Shown here in pieces: positions 44,277 to 53,962 of a stretch of 64,000 nt of DNA. The stretch comes from Clostridia bacterium. Lineage in GTDB: Bacteria > Bacillota_A > Clostridia > Oscillospirales > CAG-272. Each line of letters starts with the position of its first letter. Positions within the stretch are counted from its first letter, which is position 1. The notes beneath the pieces are model-generated. The model saw only the letters and a program-made list of their open reading frames with translations. It was not told the DNA's origin and ran no database searches. The stretch lies in NCBI GenBank assembly GCA_017452945.1, contig JAFTLD010000014.1, forward strand, positions 1 to 64,000. Reading direction: 5' to 3'. Position numbers and translations under genes: made by a program.

Positions 44277-46187
44277 ATGGGTAAATCCTTTAGCTCAAAG
44301 CGCCTGCTCGTGTTGCAGATCGACAACGGTGTGACGCAGGTTGCTGAGATTCATGTAAGCACCAAAAATGTCTCTATAGTTAAGTCTTTTTCAGTCCTGA
44401 CTCCCGTAGGCACTGTAGAGGACGACGGTTCTTTGGTTGCTGATGCGTCGTTCGCAGCACTTTTGCGCGAAAAGATGCGTGAGCACGGTATCAAGACCGA
44501 TCGCGGTGTTTTTTGCGTCAACTCTGACCGTATAATTTCTCGTGAGATCATGCTCCCGAACGTCAAGCGAAGCCAGATTCTGACCATTATCAGTACCAAC
44601 GCGCAGGACTATTTCCCCGTAGACGTCAGCGATTGCAAGCTGGACTATTCCGTTCAGGAGCAGGTAGTTGAAAACGGTACGAAAATGCTGCGTATTTTAG
44701 CCAGTGCAGTTCCTAAGCAGATCATTGGTTCTTATTATGCATTGGCAAAGATGATGGAGATCGGTATCGAAGCCATTGATATTTCGGGAAACAGCGTCAT
44801 GCAAGCGATTGCTGTTAACCCCGATATGATCAGCGCTGAGCAGGATTCCGAGGGCAGTACATATATGCTTGTTAACCCGTATTCGGGCGGCACGCAGCTG
44901 ACTTTTGTGAAGGATGGCTCGGTAAGATTGCAGCGTACTGTTTCGGTTGGCTTGGGTGAGAGCTTTGAGACATTGCTTCAAAATGAGGAACAAGTAGAAA
45001 CGGTTCACGGATACCAGGCTCCCGAATTGGATGAGCAGGGCAGATTCAGTGTATCCATGAGTTCCTATCGAAAGGCGTCTGAGCTTTCTGCAGTCATCAA
45101 CCGAATCATTGAGTATTACTACTCGGTGGAGGGCTATGGCAACGGAAAGATCTACGGAACGGTGATCGGTCAGGGCGCTTTGTTGCCTTCCCTTGCAAAG
45201 CAGTTGTTTGCCGAACTGGATATTGAATACCGCAAGCCGCACACGAATACGGAACAAGTTGAAAACATGGATAAGAGTGTGGCAGATTACGGGCTGTATC
45301 TGCCTTGCGTCGGTGCTTGTCTGCATCCCTTCAACCTGACGGACAGGGCGCAAGGAATGGTGCTGGAGAATATTTGTGCCAAGCGCCGTTGGCTGGAGCG
45401 CGCGGATTTTGTCAAGCGCAATTTCATTCTGATTGTCAGCATTCTTGTTTTTATGGTCTGCGTTGCCGTTTCTGCGCTGATGGCAGGCTACGTTACCATA
45501 GAATATACGGTCCTGCAGGAGTCTCTTGCAGACTATCAGGCCAAGATTGAGTTGTTCTCCGAGGTGGCAGAGCAGCAGAATACCAAGCTGAATGCAGAGT
45601 CTGTCCGCGACCTGCTGCAGGCGTATACGCAAAAGCTGGAGCAGTTGGAACAGGATAAGCAGATGTACGATTCTCTCAAGGCAGAGCACGAGCAGCTGGC
45701 TGAAACCTACGAAGCACTCAAGCAGGCATGCGAGCAGTTGGAGGTGGATTTCGCCTACGCGGATACCGCTTACAGCACGCAGTATGCGGTGTATGAGGAT
45801 TTCTCCAAGAGCATCTGGACGTGGTATGAGGAAATCATGTACACCATGGATGAGGAATACATGAATACCAATAATGACAATCTGGTTGCCTTTATTGAGC
45901 AGTTGGAGAAAGAGATGCCCTCTACGTTTACGGTTACCTCGATCGCTGTGACCGATTCGGGCGTAAACCTCGGCATTGAGGTCAAGAGCAAGGAGCAGGT
46001 CATTTACGTAATCCAGGCGCTGCGTGAATTTGAAACCGTTGAAATTATGGGTATTTCGGGTCTGACCATTGTGGACGGCGGATCTTCCGATCTGTTTGAG
46101 GAAGAGATCGAGGGTGAGTACAATCCCATCCAGCGCGTTCGCTTTGTAGTATCCCTGCAGTATACCGATGCATTCAGAGATCAATAA
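44277..46187 (+). CDS. PilM-PilN fusion protein
   Basis: The 636-residue protein joins two usually separate proteins. Residues 1-370 are PilM-like, an actin-like fold with segments LQIDNGVTQVAEI and ISREIMLPNVKR. A basic stretch and one membrane helix (about 381-404) lead into a coiled coil (about 410-500), then a PilN-like domain at the end. PilM binds ATP and PilN inside the cell, and PilN spans the membrane toward PilO. The fusion would hold cytoplasmic and outside parts in one chain. The PilM-like start after GAAAGGAAAGG is clear. The PilN call rests on topology and context. Confidence 0.75.
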   Translation: MGKSFSSKRLLVLQIDNGVTQVAEIHVSTKNVSIVKSFSVLTPVGTVEDDGSLVADASFAALLREKMREHGIKTDRGVFCVNSDRIISREIMLPNVKRSQILTIISTNAQDYFPVDVSDCKLDYSVQEQVVENGTKMLRILASAVPKQIIGSYYALAKMMEIGIEAIDISGNSVMQAIAVNPDMISAEQDSEGSTYMLVNPYSGGTQLTFVKDGSVRLQRTVSVGLGESFETLLQNEEQVETVHGYQAPELDEQGRFSVSMSSYRKASELSAVINRIIEYYYSVEGYGNGKIYGTVIGQGALLPSLAKQLFAELDIEYRKPHTNTEQVENMDKSVADYGLYLPCVGACLHPFNLTDRAQGMVLENICAKRRWLERADFVKRNFILIVSILVFMVCVAVSALMAGYVTIEYTVLQESLADYQAKIELFSEVAEQQNTKLNAESVRDLLQAYTQKLEQLEQDKQMYDSLKAEHEQLAETYEALKQACEQLEVDFAYADTAYSTQYAVYEDFSKSIWTWYEEIMYTMDEEYMNTNNDNLVAFIEQLEKEMPSTFTVTSIAVTDSGVNLGIEVKSKEQVIYVIQALREFETVEIMGISGLTIVDGGSSDLFEEEIEGEYNPIQRVRFVVSLQYTDAFRDQ

Positions 46188-46204
46188 GAAAGGAGGGCTA
46201 AAGC

Positions 46205-48373
46205 ATGAAGAATAAAAAAGTCACTGTAAATATCGAACGCAAAAAGCCGCATTATAAAAAGCAGCCGGACGGTATTTACAATAAGAAAAAAGGCGGCAAA
46301 AAGAAGCCCTCCGAAGGTGCTAAAAACCGCGTTGAAAATCTTGTAAAGCAAGAGCAGCAGGTACAACCGGAGCAGCTCAATGTGAAAAAGCCTGTTGAGA
46401 ACAAGGCAGAGAACAAGATTGAAAATAAGATTGAAAATAAGGTTGAGAATCAGGTAGAGAACAAGGTTGAGAGCTGGGTTGATATGACTACGGAACCCAA
46501 GGAAAAATCCAAAGGCATTCCCAAGCCTGTTCTCAGAATGTTGATTCAGGTTGTCTTGTCCGCGATTTTTGTAACGCTTGGTCTTGTGCTGTTGATCAGT
46601 ACGTTCGCGCTGTTCTACAGACCGATGAGCGAGAACAACAAGATCATGAACGATACAAGACTCAAAACACGTATGGAACTCAGCGCTCTGCTTTCCGAGG
46701 TGTTCCCGTCCATGAATGCAGATGATGAGCTTAGTGACATGATCATGCGTGCGCTGGAGAATAAGAAGAACACCCTGCGCCAAGAGGCCAATCAGGTGAC
46801 AGGTGAGATCGAAACGCTGCGCCAGTCTGACGAGGTGATTGCAGCACTGCTTGAAAATGCAGGCTTGGATTCCTCCAACTTGAAAAATCCTGACACCTTG
46901 AGCAGCGGTCAGGCCATCATTCAGGCTTCGGTCGATGACGTAGACAAGCAGCTGGAGGAGTTGGGCGTGGCAGCGCTCAGAGAGCAGATCGACGTTTATA
47001 AGGGTACGACCACGACCGTAACGCGCGAGGACGAAAACGGTGAGACGATCACCGAAACCGTTACGACGGGCGGCTTGGTTCCCGAAATGCAGGCCAAGAA
47101 GGACGAACTGCAAAAGAAATATGATGACGTCCAGTCCAAGCTGGATAATCTCGATACGTATATCGAAGATATTGATCTGAAGGTCACGCAGATGTACAAC
47201 CGCATGGAAACAGGTGAGAAGGCATATGATGTTTATGCCAAGATGGAAGCAATCAGCGCGTACGTCAAGGCCAATCCTGTAGATAACATCTTCATCAAGG
47301 ATACGTCCGATAAGCTGGCGAGCTTCCCGGGCGAGTCCAAGGAAGAGGATGACATCCTGTTCATCATGAAGGTGGAGTCCGAAACGGGTATCCGCATGCA
47401 GACTGTTAATTACGGCCAGGATTATCAGCTGACCAAGCTTTCCAACGGTATGCTTTTGTGCTATGAGGTTTATAACATTCCTTATTATGCAACCTACAAC
47501 GGTTGGAAGAACCTGATGGCGTACTTCAATGATAATGATGATTTCTATGCGTCCATATATTCGCTGACCATGGAATACAATGCGCTGAACGAATCGATTC
47601 AGGGCAATATGATCATTTTGCATTATTATCTGCTCAGCGAGGATGCTGAGTACATTCCTCCCGTAGTTGAGGAGGAGATCATTCCCGGTATCGACGGTAT
47701 TTTCGGTGAAGTGACCGACAACGGCATTACCAACGGTAAGGTGACCGATTATACTGTAGGCTACGTTAAGGATTGGTTGGATGGAGAAATAGAAGATGCC
47801 GAGTATCCGGAGCCTAGGACACTTTATGACTTTAGAAATAAGCTAAAAGCTCAGGGATGTCATGCGACCGAACTTGCGTGGATCTTAAAGGAGGAATACT
47901 CCGATCCCAATGAAATGAAGGAATTCTTGTATGAGTACGGTGATCCCGACGTGAATTATGAGAATGCGACAAGCTTGGAAAAGTATTTGACAAAATTGTT
48001 TGAATGCGACAGAGAAACGCTGTTTATGATCTATTATGCGTCCAATGACGACACCACCGAGGACGAGGGTGAAGAGGACGGCACGACCGAGAACGAGCCC
48101 ACGACCGACGGCAAGCAGAGCGATTACACCTTTGCTGACGTACAGGGCTTGCTGAATGAGGGCAAGAGCCTGGAACAGGTGCGCGATCAGCTGGTGGACG
48201 AAGAGTATGAAGCAAAAGAGCTTGCATGGATCTTAAAGGAAGAGTACAATACTCCCGATGAGGTGTACGATTTCTTCCAGACAACCGAGCCCGGAAAATA
48301 TACGGATAAGGAAGCCGTGCTGGAGCTGTTTGGCTGTACCGAAGAGGAACTGAAGGATATTTACGGAATTTGA
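46205..48373 (+). CDS. Membrane protein in the PilO position, with Glu-Asn-Lys repeats and a tandem C-terminal module
   Basis: The 722-residue protein has a Lys/Arg-rich start and a stretch of short repeats (ENKIENKIENKVENQVENK, about residues 70-95). One membrane helix (about 115-138) and a coiled-coil-rich region (about 170-330) follow. At the C-terminus two copies of an 80-residue helical module start near residues 515 and 640, each containing ELAWILKEEY and ending in a CxxExL(K/F)xIY pattern. It lies where pilO normally is, and its single-pass layout would suit the pilus alignment complex. No PilO sequence match is visible. The repeats and low-complexity part are odd. Confidence 0.7.
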   Translation: MKNKKVTVNIERKKPHYKKQPDGIYNKKKGGKKKPSEGAKNRVENLVKQEQQVQPEQLNVKKPVENKAENKIENKIENKVENQVENKVESWVDMTTEPKEKSKGIPKPVLRMLIQVVLSAIFVTLGLVLLISTFALFYRPMSENNKIMNDTRLKTRMELSALLSEVFPSMNADDELSDMIMRALENKKNTLRQEANQVTGEIETLRQSDEVIAALLENAGLDSSNLKNPDTLSSGQAIIQASVDDVDKQLEELGVAALREQIDVYKGTTTTVTREDENGETITETVTTGGLVPEMQAKKDELQKKYDDVQSKLDNLDTYIEDIDLKVTQMYNRMETGEKAYDVYAKMEAISAYVKANPVDNIFIKDTSDKLASFPGESKEEDDILFIMKVESETGIRMQTVNYGQDYQLTKLSNGMLLCYEVYNIPYYATYNGWKNLMAYFNDNDDFYASIYSLTMEYNALNESIQGNMIILHYYLLSEDAEYIPPVVEEEIIPGIDGIFGEVTDNGITNGKVTDYTVGYVKDWLDGEIEDAEYPEPRTLYDFRNKLKAQGCHATELAWILKEEYSDPNEMKEFLYEYGDPDVNYENATSLEKYLTKLFECDRETLFMIYYASNDDTTEDEGEEDGTTENEPTTDGKQSDYTFADVQGLLNEGKSLEQVRDQLVDEEYEAKELAWILKEEYNTPDEVYDFFQTTEPGKYTDKEAVLELFGCTEEELKDIYGI

Positions 48374-48398
48374 GTTTTTGAAGAGAAAGGAGAAGGAC

Positions 48399-48833
48399 AT
48401 GCGAAAACTTCTGAAAAATCATAAAGGCTTGACCATGGTGGAAGTGCTGGTGACAGTTGCTTTGTTGGCAATTGTGATCGTTCCGTGTCTTTCTTCCTTT
48501 GTCGTAGCCCAAAGAGGTAACGTGCTTGCCGAGCAGACCTTTGATGAATATACCAAAGCAGCCAATTTGATGGAAGAGTTGAAGGGCTGTGAAGGCGGTG
48601 AAGCATTACTAACCAGGCTTTCGATGGATTATAAAGTAGACGGGGTACAAGTGAATTTAACGGATGGCCTTCGTGTAGTGTATTATGTGCACAGTACAAC
48701 TGACGGAAATGTATCGGTTCTACAATATATTGAACTCTGGATATATGTAGGTGAAGGTGACAACCAAGAAATTTCATTAGAGGCAGTTTCTAACCAAACC
48801 GGATATATTTTGAGGGGGGTGATCGCTCCATGA
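48399..48833 (+). CDS. Type IV prepilin-like protein 1
   Basis: The 144-residue protein has a short basic leader, then the prepilin cleavage and helix motif KGLTMVEVLVTVALLAIVIV (cleavage after Gly10, Glu at +5). The C-terminal part is probably a soluble pilin head. Bases 48600-48820 use more A+T-rich codons than the neighbours, as in genes that change quickly. It may be a minor pilin or the main one. The start follows AAAGGAGA. Confidence 0.88.
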   Translation: MRKLLKNHKGLTMVEVLVTVALLAIVIVPCLSSFVVAQRGNVLAEQTFDEYTKAANLMEELKGCEGGEALLTRLSMDYKVDGVQVNLTDGLRVVYYVHSTTDGNVSVLQYIELWIYVGEGDNQEISLEAVSNQTGYILRGVIAP

Positions 48834-49300
48834 CAAAGAAGTTTTGGAAGGATAACCGTGGACAGATGATCTATGCTGTGGTTGTTGCGGTCATGTTTTT
48901 GAGCGTTCTCTCTATGATCGCCATGGGCTTGTCGCTGCAACACTACCACGCTGCTGTACAGAAGCAAGAGAATATTGCGAATTATTACAAAGCGGATGCT
49001 GCGGTTGAAATAATTCGTATTGAATTGATGAAGGCTGAAAGTGCTGCCGCTGAAGAACCTGCTCCTACAGAAGCTGCTGAAGAAAACGGTGAAAATGCAG
49101 AAAACGAACAATCTCCGTTGCTTGCTGAGGATACAAAAAACAAGATTCAGTCTGACTGGGGTGTTACTATCAGCAATCTGACAAAAACCGATGGAGTTTA
49201 TACCTACACGGTATCCTGTGGGAATGTGGCAGTTACCGTAAGTATGAAAAACAACGAATTTACAAGTTGGGAGGTATCATACAATGCTTCCAACGACTAA
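48830..49300 (+). CDS. Pilin-like membrane protein, probably PilX-type minor pilin
   Basis: The 156-residue protein has a basic leader, then GQMIYAVVVAVMFLSVLSMIAMGL, a pilin-like helix without the usual Glu at +5. A helical segment and an acidic Glu/Ala-rich segment (about 65-90) are followed by a C-terminal beta-like part. It resembles PilX/GspK-like tip pilins in layout. It overlaps both neighbours, so the three pilins are coupled. Confidence 0.75.
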   Translation: MTKKFWKDNRGQMIYAVVVAVMFLSVLSMIAMGLSLQHYHAAVQKQENIANYYKADAAVEIIRIELMKAESAAAEEPAPTEAAEENGENAENEQSPLLAEDTKNKIQSDWGVTISNLTKTDGVYTYTVSCGNVAVTVSMKNNEFTSWEVSYNASND

Positions 49301-49742
49301 ATTGAGAAACAATCACAAGGGTGTGACGCTTGTGGAGGTCATTGCGGTGATCGCCGTGCTGGGCGTAGTCATGGCAGCTGTTATGGGATTTATGATCTCA
49401 GGAGCGCGTATGTCTGCCAAGGTCAGCAACGGAGCAACTGCCGGTATGCGTGAGCAAACGGCTGTGGAGTTTATTAACCAAAGAATATGGAGCAGCCAAG
49501 CTGTGACTTTGGGTGGTGAACCAATCACAGAGGGCGAGCCACAAAAGTATTCCGAATTGAAGATCGGAGGGCTTGCTCTTACATCAACCGACGGGAAAGT
49601 GACCTATAATAATGTAGAACTTTGCAACGGTGAGATCTATTTTGAAAAGATCAGCGACACCACGATAAAATATACTCTCAATGACGTTGAACACATCGTA
49701 CATTTGAGAACAACTGCCTTAAATATTGCTGAGGAAAACTGA
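49284..49742 (+). CDS. Type IV prepilin-like protein 2
   Basis: The 152-residue protein has leader LRNNHKG followed by VTLVEVIAVIAVLGVVMAAVMGF with Glu at +5, the full prepilin motif. The rest is a variable head. It overlaps the previous gene by 17 bases. Which of the three pilins makes the fibre cannot be told. Confidence 0.88.
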   Translation: MLPTTKLRNNHKGVTLVEVIAVIAVLGVVMAAVMGFMISGARMSAKVSNGATAGMREQTAVEFINQRIWSSQAVTLGGEPITEGEPQKYSELKIGGLALTSTDGKVTYNNVELCNGEIYFEKISDTTIKYTLNDVEHIVHLRTTALNIAEEN

Positions 49743-49770
49743 GCAGAAGAGGCACTGGAGGACCTAACTG

Positions 49771-52700
49771 ATGAGAAAAATAGTTGTTATTTTAACAGCT
49801 TGTTTACTGTTGGCGGGAATGATGATCACCGTTGGCGCGCAAACGGCAGCGTCGCGGGCTGTAGATTATGATGACCTGAACTACAGTGTGGATAGAAAAA
49901 AGGCGGGAATTATCTATATGGGCCAGATACTGGAGCAGTTGACAGGCCAAGAGATTTCCGATGAAGAGAAAGATTTCATCCGCTACAAATTTAACGGACA
50001 GAACGTTTTGTATTATACAAAGCCTATGTTTGCCACCCCTACGGTTGACTATGATGGGGAGAATTACCGTCTGAGCGTAATCGTTATGGACGATTACTAC
50101 GAGGCGGAAAACGGCCAAGACGTGTTTTGGACGCCCGATTACGTCACCATTGGTGAAAAAACTGCAGAATTTGCGCCTGCGCCCGACGTAGGAGAAAACT
50201 ACTACCGTGCGGTATTTGAGGATGTGGAATGGACGACAGACGTGTCCATGACCATCGAATACAGCGCAGATCTGATACTTTCTGCAGAAACCTTGAACGA
50301 ATTCGTCAATTTTGCCTTTGACGGTGCGCTGATTCTGGATAGTGAGCTTGCCGCGTACGAGCATGAGCAGATCGTGTATCAGGAGGCTTTGGCCGCATAC
50401 GAGCAAAACCGCAAGGAATGGCTGGTATACAACACGGCTATGGACGCCTACAGAGATCATATGGATCTTGTTGCACTGTACAATGATTACTTGGCATATC
50501 AGGACTATCTTGCCGAGATGAAGGTCTATGAGCAGGATCTTGCCGCATATCTTGCCAACAAGCAGGAATGGGAAACGTATGATGCAAATTGCATAAAGTT
50601 TAATGAGTATTTGGCCTACAAGGCAACCTATCCGGGATTGGACAAGGCTTATCAGAGCAGTATGGCAACCGTGGAGCATCAGCTGTATCTGCTCTCGCTT
50701 ATGGAGGTTGAGGATCCTGTTTCGGGCATTTCCTTTGTCGAGCTGATGATCGATGACCGTATCGGTACTGTTATCGAGGAAAGATACGACCAGTTTGCAA
50801 AGCTGGAAAAGAGTACGGTGGATGCAGTGGTTGAATCAACCAGAGCCATTCAGAGATTCTGCAAGATCTATCAGGATCTGGAGACAGACCAAGAGATCTA
50901 TGAATTCTATATCAAGGAATATGCTTCCTTTGTCAAGCATTTGAATCAGCTTTACGTCAATATCAAGAAGCTGTACAATAATAATACCTTCTATAAAATC
51001 CTGATGGCAGAGCGTCCGCAGTACCTTGGTACCATGGTACGTATGCTTGGCTCTCTTCACGTATACAGCCACGTATTTGATGATACCATAACGCTCAAAT
51101 CAAACGCCATCGTGGATGATCGCGGCCATCAGACCGTAAACGATCTGGTATCTCCCGAAGTAAGACCTGCGTCTGATACCAATAAGGCAAAGCCGCTTAG
51201 CGCGTGGCCCGTGGCTCCTGTGGATCCCGAAACCTATGAGGTCACCAAGCAGCCCACGGCTCCCCAGGTCAAGCTGGAGGATCCCGACGTTCCCGAAATG
51301 CCGAGCTTTACTGCGGTCGGTAACGCTTCCGAAATTCCCACGGCTATGCAAGATCCCGGTGAGATGGAAATGCCGCAGCCTCCCAAGGGGCCGCTGCACC
51401 ATCCAGGCACACCTCCCACGCTTGCCTGGGATGAACTGACGCAAAGCTTCTACCGGGCATATCTGATGGGAAAGATCGTACCCAGAGCCGAATTTGCTTC
51501 CGACCAAGTCTACCGCCTGAGCGCGACCTCCAAGTTCTCGGCCAGCCTGGACGAGAATGATCGCCGTTTCTTCGTGCATTTCTATAACACGGATGATGAG
51601 GAAACTTACCTTGGCAGCACGCACGGTGTACATTACGGTGAAGGCGTCAGCGTTCCCGAATCGATCGGTATTCCCACAAAGCCTCCGAAGGATGACAAAT
51701 CCTACGAGTTTGCCGGCTGGGTTGATAAGGATGGGACTCCCATCGATCTGTCCTGCATCACGCAGGATATCAATGCCTATGCGTCTTACAATACAGTTCC
51801 CAGAACTCATACCGTTACCTGGCACGTGGGCGAGCACACCACCGTGCAGGAGTGGGTACACGGACAGATTCCCGTGTATGAGGGTCCGACCGAAAAGGCT
51901 TCCACCGACGAGTACGATTATACTTTCGTCGGCTGGAACAAAACGGTTCTGCCCGTCACTGAGGATGTGGTATACACAGCGCAATACAGCGCAACTATCA
52001 GAAGATATACCGTGACCTTTATGGTAGAGGGCGGCGTATACCTGCAAAGAGATTACAACTATGCTTGGAATCTGACCGATGCGGTGTCTATGCTTTCCAC
52101 ACCCTATAAAGAACCCACGGTGCAGTATTCCTACACCTTTAAGGGCTGGTCGGATGCACAAGGGAATCTCTATACCGACGGTAGTCAGTTCCCGCTGCTG
52201 ACCGAGTCCATGACCTTCTATGCGGAGTTTGATGCAACCGTCAATTCTTACACCGTAACCTGGATCGTGGAGGATCAAAGCATCACCAAGACTTACCTGT
52301 ACGGTGATATGCCGATGTACGGGGATAGCCCCGACGATGTTCCGGGTAAGGAAACCACCGCGCAGTACGAGTACACGTTTGCGGGCTGGGATAAAGAATT
52401 TACCACTGTTGTCGGAGATGCGACCTATACCGCAAGCTTTGATGCGCACCTGCGCAGCTATATGGTGGAATTTTTGATGGATGACGGCAGCGTGCTGTAT
52501 TCGCAGATGCTGGAATACGGTGCAATGCCCGAGTATGCAGAGTTCCCCAAGAAGCAATCCGATATTCAGAACGACTATTTCTTTATCGACTGGGATAAGG
52601 ACATCGAGCCTGTCAGCGGCCCTGCAAAATATACCGCACGCTTTGGCAGCACGCTTCGTAAATATCCCATTAAGTTTGTTGTCGGTGATACCGAGGTCAC

Positions 52701-53673
52701 ATCCGACTTCGAATATGGCTCTGTGCCGCAATATCCTTACGATACCCCCACCGCTCCCGATGATTCCCGCTACACGTACGTGTTTGCAGGCTGGGACGTG
52801 CCGCTTGCTGCAGTGGATGGCAGCGCGGTGACCTATACCGCATGCTTTGATGCAGTTCCGCTTGCCCCCACGCCCGATGGAGAGCACGGTGAGATCAAGG
52901 GGAACGAGGGCGGCGTATTTGAGCTGATTCTGAACGCGGTCGAGGTGGATCTTTCCAAGGTCTTCCAAAAGGCCGGGGAAGGGAAGGCGGAAAAGCTGGT
53001 CGTGCGTCTTGGCGATGCCGTGCTGGAATTCCCCAAAGTGCAGATCGAGGCAATTTACAACAGAGGCGAGGGAATTGCATCCGTTCGCATGGAGCGCGTG
53101 ATGCATGAGGACCGTGTGGCATATCAGATCGAGATTTTGGATGAACAGGGAAATCCTGTAGAATACCTCGTATCCGAGTTGACCGTCAGGATGCCTTATA
53201 GTGTTGTTTATGCAGCAGACGTTTACCACATTGAGGACGACGGAACGCTGACCAAGATCAACTCAACGTATGAAAACGGGTATTTGGTGTTCTCCACCAT
53301 GGATTTCTCCACCTTTGTGATCAAGGATAGATTCAGTATCACGGGCGCTCCGTCCGAAAACGGTGTCTTTGACGTTGTCGGTGAAGCGTATGACGGTGAT
53401 GTTGTAACGATTACACCCGACCCGAACGAAGGATACCATCTTGATACGGTCACGGTTGAATGCAATGGCCAGGCGATCAAGTTGGAGCAGGCAAATGGTG
53501 TATACACGTTTATCATGCCTAAGGGCAACGTAACTGTCACAACTACCTTCAAGGAGGTAGAAGGCGGCACGGGTGCTGAGGTTATGGTTGGCGTGATCAC
53601 CGCATCGCTGATCGTTGTGATCGGTATTGTAATTGCCATCGTTCTTGGCAGAAAAAAGGTTGCAAGAAAATAA
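49771..53673 (+). CDS. Giant surface protein with Listeria-Bacteroides-type repeats, end of the pilus operon
   Basis: The 1300-residue exported protein has a signal peptide (1-24) and an alpha-helical, tyrosine-rich, coiled-coil-like middle (about 170-470). A Pro/Thr-rich bridge (about 480-560) leads to six beta-repeats of the InlB B-repeat or Listeria-Bacteroides type (about 610-1020). Their signatures are YTVTW or YTVTF and YTFxGW. A further beta domain follows, and a membrane helix with a basic tail (residues about 1270-1300) ends it. Such proteins are adhesins or cell-wall proteins. It is 28 bases from the pilin genes and shares their promoter, so it is likely pilus-associated. The partner is unknown. 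Confidence 0.8.
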   Translation: MRKIVVILTACLLLAGMMITVGAQTAASRAVDYDDLNYSVDRKKAGIIYMGQILEQLTGQEISDEEKDFIRYKFNGQNVLYYTKPMFATPTVDYDGENYRLSVIVMDDYYEAENGQDVFWTPDYVTIGEKTAEFAPAPDVGENYYRAVFEDVEWTTDVSMTIEYSADLILSAETLNEFVNFAFDGALILDSELAAYEHEQIVYQEALAAYEQNRKEWLVYNTAMDAYRDHMDLVALYNDYLAYQDYLAEMKVYEQDLAAYLANKQEWETYDANCIKFNEYLAYKATYPGLDKAYQSSMATVEHQLYLLSLMEVEDPVSGISFVELMIDDRIGTVIEERYDQFAKLEKSTVDAVVESTRAIQRFCKIYQDLETDQEIYEFYIKEYASFVKHLNQLYVNIKKLYNNNTFYKILMAERPQYLGTMVRMLGSLHVYSHVFDDTITLKSNAIVDDRGHQTVNDLVSPEVRPASDTNKAKPLSAWPVAPVDPETYEVTKQPTAPQVKLEDPDVPEMPSFTAVGNASEIPTAMQDPGEMEMPQPPKGPLHHPGTPPTLAWDELTQSFYRAYLMGKIVPRAEFASDQVYRLSATSKFSASLDENDRRFFVHFYNTDDEETYLGSTHGVHYGEGVSVPESIGIPTKPPKDDKSYEFAGWVDKDGTPIDLSCITQDINAYASYNTVPRTHTVTWHVGEHTTVQEWVHGQIPVYEGPTEKASTDEYDYTFVGWNKTVLPVTEDVVYTAQYSATIRRYTVTFMVEGGVYLQRDYNYAWNLTDAVSMLSTPYKEPTVQYSYTFKGWSDAQGNLYTDGSQFPLLTESMTFYAEFDATVNSYTVTWIVEDQSITKTYLYGDMPMYGDSPDDVPGKETTAQYEYTFAGWDKEFTTVVGDATYTASFDAHLRSYMVEFLMDDGSVLYSQMLEYGAMPEYAEFPKKQSDIQNDYFFIDWDKDIEPVSGPAKYTARFGSTLRKYPIKFVVGDTEVTSDFEYGSVPQYPYDTPTAPDDSRYTYVFAGWDVPLAAVDGSAVTYTACFDAVPLAPTPDGEHGEIKGNEGGVFELILNAVEVDLSKVFQKAGEGKAEKLVVRLGDAVLEFPKVQIEAIYNRGEGIASVRMERVMHEDRVAYQIEILDEQGNPVEYLVSELTVRMPYSVVYAADVYHIEDDGTLTKINSTYENGYLVFSTMDFSTFVIKDRFSITGAPSENGVFDVVGEAYDGDVVTITPDPNEGYHLDTVTVECNGQAIKLEQANGVYTFIMPKGNVTVTTTFKEVEGGTGAEVMVGVITASLIVVIGIVIAIVLGRKKVARK

Positions 53674-53695
53674 TCCATAACCCGATGTAAAAACA

Positions 53696-53742
53696 AAAGA
53701 GGGAACGAAACGGAGAATGAACTCCGTCAAGTTCCCTCTTTT
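53696..53742 (+). terminator. Terminator of the pilus operon
   Basis: The stem AAAAGAGGGAAC / GTTCCCTCTTTT has an inner hairpin CGGAG/CTCCG. A T run is part of the stem end. Confidence 0.8.
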
Positions 53743-53880
53743 ATTGATTTGTGCGAGCGAATGGTGTGCGTGTCATGCCAATAATGCGCGCAGATTTGGA
53801 AAAATTGCACAGGGAAATACAGTGCGTCAAAAAAGAGAGTATCCAAATCGGAGATTGCATCGAAACAAGCAGGTTCGCTC

Positions 53881-53910
53881 TTGACAAAATTTCTCTTTGC
53901 ATGGTATAAT
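53881..53910 (+). promoter_or_regulatory. Promoter of the tandem solute-binding protein genes
   Basis: TTGACA, 18 bases, TATAAT. Confidence 0.8.
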
Positions 53911-53962
53911 GATTATCATAATCGATAAGTGTGTCCAAATACAAAAATTGAAGGAGAAAAAT

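Noticed and set aside
48024..48512. Minus-strand frame opposite the pilus genes
   Set aside because: It lies opposite the end of a clear gene and the start of a pilin with a prepilin motif, and has Arg/Ser/Pro-rich composition typical of a shadow frame.
51100..53229. A 709-codon antisense frame over the surface protein
   Set aside because: The sense strand has a signal peptide, repeats and a membrane anchor. The antisense frame has His/Cys/Arg-rich composition without protein features.
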